The notes under the pieces were generated by a model that was not told where the DNA came from, searched no databases, and worked only from the letters and a program-made list of their open reading frames with translations. The position numbers and the translations under genes are program-made. Below are positions 61,913-64,000 of a stretch of DNA of 64,000 nt, piece after piece. Each line of letters opens with the position of its first letter. Within the stretch, counting starts at the first letter, position 1. Origin of the DNA: Candidatus Ozemobacteraceae bacterium (GTDB taxonomy: Bacteria > Muiribacteriota > Ozemobacteria > Ozemobacterales > Ozemobacteraceae); NCBI GenBank assembly GCA_035373905.1, contig DAOSOK010000023.1, positions 1 through 64,000 on the forward strand, in the 5' to 3' direction.

Positions 61913-62845
61913 TCAGGGATGGAGGTCGGCGAGTGTCGCGATGTTGTCGAACGCGGCCACGCCGAGCGAGGCCGGGAAGAATACGTAGAGCGATCCTCCG
62001 CGCATGCAGATCATGGGCAGGGAGGTCTCGATCAGGACCTGGAACGTGTCGCCTGCGAGATACCCGACGCCGCGCGTGGTCGAAACGAGAAGACCCTTGC
62101 GCGGGTGGAGCGCCACGCCGGTGATGGGGTGCGGCACGAGCGCGGGAAGCGGCGTCGCCTGGCCGGTGCCCGGAACCACCTCGTAGACTCTGCGGCCGGC
62201 GGCGACGAAGACCTGCGAATCGGTTCCGGCGACGCCGGCGATCTCGCCTTCGATCTCGAGAATCTTTTCGAACCCCTTGGTGAGGCCGCCTTTTTTTATC
62301 CGGTACAGCTCGTTCTTGCCGCCGGGACGCGATACGGCGATGAACAGGGTGTCGCCCGCGCCGGCGAACAGCCGCCCGTAGAGCGCGGGGAGCTGGGCGA
62401 TCGCCTGAAACGGAACGACCGGGAGATCGGCCGTCGTGTCGGCCGTCGGGGCCGGCGCGGTGAGGAAGCCGAACTTGGTGACCGTGGAGACGATCATGGC
62501 GCCGTTGTCGAGATGGACGAAGCCGGTGAAGGGCGTCGACGTTTTTGCCCGGAAGCCGTTGGCCGGGCTGACGATGCGGCGGTCGTCGAAGCCGATCCAG
62601 GGCCGGCCGTTCGCATCGACCGAAAAACGCATCTCGGGAATGCGAAGCCGCGCGTCTTCGGCGGCCGTGTGGCTCATCGGCGGCTGCACCCACCGCACGA
62701 CGATCGGGCAGGAAGCCGGGATGGCGACCGTCGTGTTCAGCAGTGCCTCGGTTCCGGTCTGGTCCTGGGCGGCCAGGGGAGAGACGCCGGCGAGAGCGAG
62801 AATGAGAATGGTCATTGATATATAAGAAGAAAAATTACTTTTCAT
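61913..62845 (-). CDS. Exported beta-propeller-like hypothetical protein
   Basis: The 310-residue protein has a signal peptide (ISMTILILALAGVSPLAAQ). Mature sequence is made of repeated short beta-strand units (WIGFDDRRIVSP, GAMIVSTVTKFGFL, DTLFIAVSRPGG, SQVFVAAGRRVYEV, GLLVSTTRGVGYL) that look like a six- or seven-bladed propeller of the SMP-30/NHL type without recognised catalytic residues. The ATG at 62845 is used since GGAGG lies 5 nt upstream; it overlaps the end of the upstream gene by 11 nt, indicating coupling. Function unknown. Confidence 0.7.
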   Translation of the reverse strand: MKSNFSSYISMTILILALAGVSPLAAQDQTGTEALLNTTVAIPASCPIVVRWVQPPMSHTAAEDARLRIPEMRFSVDANGRPWIGFDDRRIVSPANGFRAKTSTPFTGFVHLDNGAMIVSTVTKFGFLTAPAPTADTTADLPVVPFQAIAQLPALYGRLFAGAGDTLFIAVSRPGGKNELYRIKKGGLTKGFEKILEIEGEIAGVAGTDSQVFVAAGRRVYEVVPGTGQATPLPALVPHPITGVALHPRKGLLVSTTRGVGYLAGDTFQVLIETSLPMICMRGGSLYVFFPASLGVAAFDNIATLADLHP

Positions 62846-64000
62846 CGGGTCCTCCAATCCATTCCATGACGGCCTTCTGTCCGGTGGTCATCTCGCTTTT
62901 CAGAGAGTTCCAGAACTCCTTGCGGTCGAAGGTACCGCCAACGGCTCTCGTCGAGTCCTCCATGAACTTGTTCAGGGCCGTGAACGCGGTGTTCGAATAG
63001 ATCCGGCCGCCGTCTACGGCGAAGGACGCGCGGGGCATTCCCAGCTTGCCGATCACGATGTCGACGATCTCCTTGATGGCTCCGGGGGTGTTGCCGGCGG
63101 ACACTTCGGCCGAGACCTTGCCCAGGGCGAGCACGTTCTCGTATTTCCCGGCGATCTCGGGCGGGAGAGCGTTCTCGGCGAACTTCTCACCCAGCATCTC
63201 GGCTCCCTGGCCGGCGCGCTCGGCGTTGAAGCGGGCGAGCATCATTTCGAGGTCCTTGTTTTCCCCGTAATACGGCTCCTGCGAGGTTGCCGGCGTCTGG
63301 TCCCGGCCGATTGCCGCCGCTTTTCCGCCCGTTATCAGCTTGTCCAGCACGGGAATGTCGAGCTGGAGGCCTTCACGATCTTTTTCGGACAGATCGTCGC
63401 GGGTGATGGCCTGCACCCAGGTGTTCACGTATTTCGCCATCAGCGTGTCGAGATTCTGGATCGATCCGCTCTTCCGGAGCGCGTCGATGCGGGACTTGAT
63501 GTCGCGCAGGACCGATCGCGTCGTGGCGGCCGACACGAACGGATCCGCCTGCGCCGTCACGACCGGTGCCGGCCTGGGGCGCGGGGTGGAGGGCCTCAGT
63601 TGGGGCGGCAGAGGCGGGACGGCGGCTTGTTTCCGGGCGGCTTCGCGTTGTCTTTCGCGGCGTCGCTGGTCCCGGGCTCGATCTTCCCGGTGATCCGCCA
63701 GCGCCCGCTCAGCCTTCGCGAGCCTGTCACGAAGGGAAGCGTCATTCGGCGTGTGGTTGAGAGCGCGCTTGTAATATTTAACGGCGTCTCGGTAGTTCCC
63801 TTTGCTGTAGGCCCGGTCGGCCCGAGACCCGATCTCGGCCGCCTTCTGGACCGGATCGACCGGTTTCGGCGTGAGCCAGCTGAATATGCCGCCGAACGGG
63901 ACACCGCTGCCGCCGTTGTCGGAACTGCCCGAACCGCTTTCGTAGCTCGGGCTGGAGGAGCTCGAGCCGCTCGATGAATCGGAGCCGCTGTATGAGCTCG
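62835..64000 (-). CDS. TPR-containing protein with Ser/Gly-rich N-terminus (5' end outside window)
   Basis: The frame is open to the window edge, so about 387 codons are visible and the start is outside. From the edge inwards, the reading has a Ser/Gly-rich low-complexity stretch of about 45 residues, then TPR-like helices (RADRAYSKGNYRDAVKYYKR, then NHTPNDASLRDRLAKAERAL), then an Arg/Gln/Glu-rich coiled coil, a Pro-rich linker and a C-terminal helical region of about 240 residues without a family I know. A GTG at 63560 could look like a start, but no stop separates it from the upstream coding sequence. It is probably an envelope-associated scaffold, coupled to the propeller-like gene downstream. 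Confidence 0.7.
   Translation of the reverse strand, partial: SSYSGSDSSSGSSSSSPSYESGSGSSDNGGSGVPFGGIFSWLTPKPVDPVQKAAEIGSRADRAYSKGNYRDAVKYYKRALNHTPNDASLRDRLAKAERALADHREDRARDQRRRERQREAARKQAAVPPLPPQLRPSTPRPRPAPVVTAQADPFVSAATTRSVLRDIKSRIDALRKSGSIQNLDTLMAKYVNTWVQAITRDDLSEKDREGLQLDIPVLDKLITGGKAAAIGRDQTPATSQEPYYGENKDLEMMLARFNAERAGQGAEMLGEKFAENALPPEIAGKYENVLALGKVSAEVSAGNTPGAIKEIVDIVIGKLGMPRASFAVDGGRIYSNTAFTALNKFMEDSTRAVGGTFDRKEFWNSLKSEMTTGQKAVMEWIGGPDEK

Noticed and set aside
63560..63560. GTG at 63560 as the start of the last minus-strand gene
   Set aside because: The frame is open and protein-like (TPR helices, coiled coil) up to the window edge, so the gene continues beyond 64000.

Overview
The window reads as part of the chromosome of a high-GC (roughly 60% by eye), diderm, flagellated bacterium outside the well-studied proteobacterial model groups. 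Outer-membrane hallmarks are an LptD-like protein, a TonB-dependent receptor, predicted beta-barrels and lipoproteins. The large Alu-containing SRP RNA, the RemB-like gene next to gyrB and the DciA-like gene are not the enterobacterial arrangement. The set would suit Candidatus Ozemobacteria/Riflebacteria or a neighbouring deep phylum, but that placement is inference.

Layout. 1-2386: the end of a rhodanese-TusA-DsrE sulfur-transfer protein, a convergent SagB-type nitroreductase, and an intergenic stretch with DnaA boxes. 2387-14220: a replication and informational block mostly on the minus strand: dnaX; a lone plus-strand flagellin; an RNA operon (all four serine tRNAs seen here, one arginine tRNA, the SRP RNA); an FtsB-like gene; gyrA, gyrB, remB-like and dciA-like. 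14428-18191: cheY, an HDOD protein, dnaA and a DnaA-box cluster that is the best oriC candidate. 18192-31209: housekeeping operons on the plus strand: accB-lpdA-degenerate homoserine dehydrogenase-lysC, lptD-like, rpiB-upp-dCMP deaminase-murA-HEAT protein, and an SH3b-TPR protein. 31394-42634: one 11.2-kb gene for a predicted 3746-residue lipoprotein with 28 tandem beta-type repeats and a seven-bladed RCC1 module. 42726-55606: a small outer-membrane protein; a five-gene operon (TonB receptor, periplasmic binding protein, histidine kinase, receiver, hybrid kinase); a XerD-type recombinase translationally coupled to a 1179-residue surface protein.

55607-64000 is an accessory region: palindromic intergenic repeats, an unusual 1.1-kb non-coding transcription unit, small hypothetical proteins, two pseudogenes with in-frame stops, a toxin-antitoxin pair, AT-richer hypothetical genes and two secreted or envelope proteins, the last running off the window.

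The most notable object is the non-coding unit at 55949-57076. It has a near-consensus sigma70 promoter (TTGACA, 17 bp, TATATT), 5' and 3' ends that are perfectly complementary over 10 nt, many internal hairpins and repeated single-stranded motifs, no credible reading frame and a strong intrinsic terminator. It looks like a very large structured RNA that I cannot assign to a known class. Other points of interest are the homoserine dehydrogenase-like protein without its catalytic residues, the giant repeat lipoprotein, the serine-tRNA/SRP RNA operon, and the natural leucine at the quinolone-determining position of GyrA.
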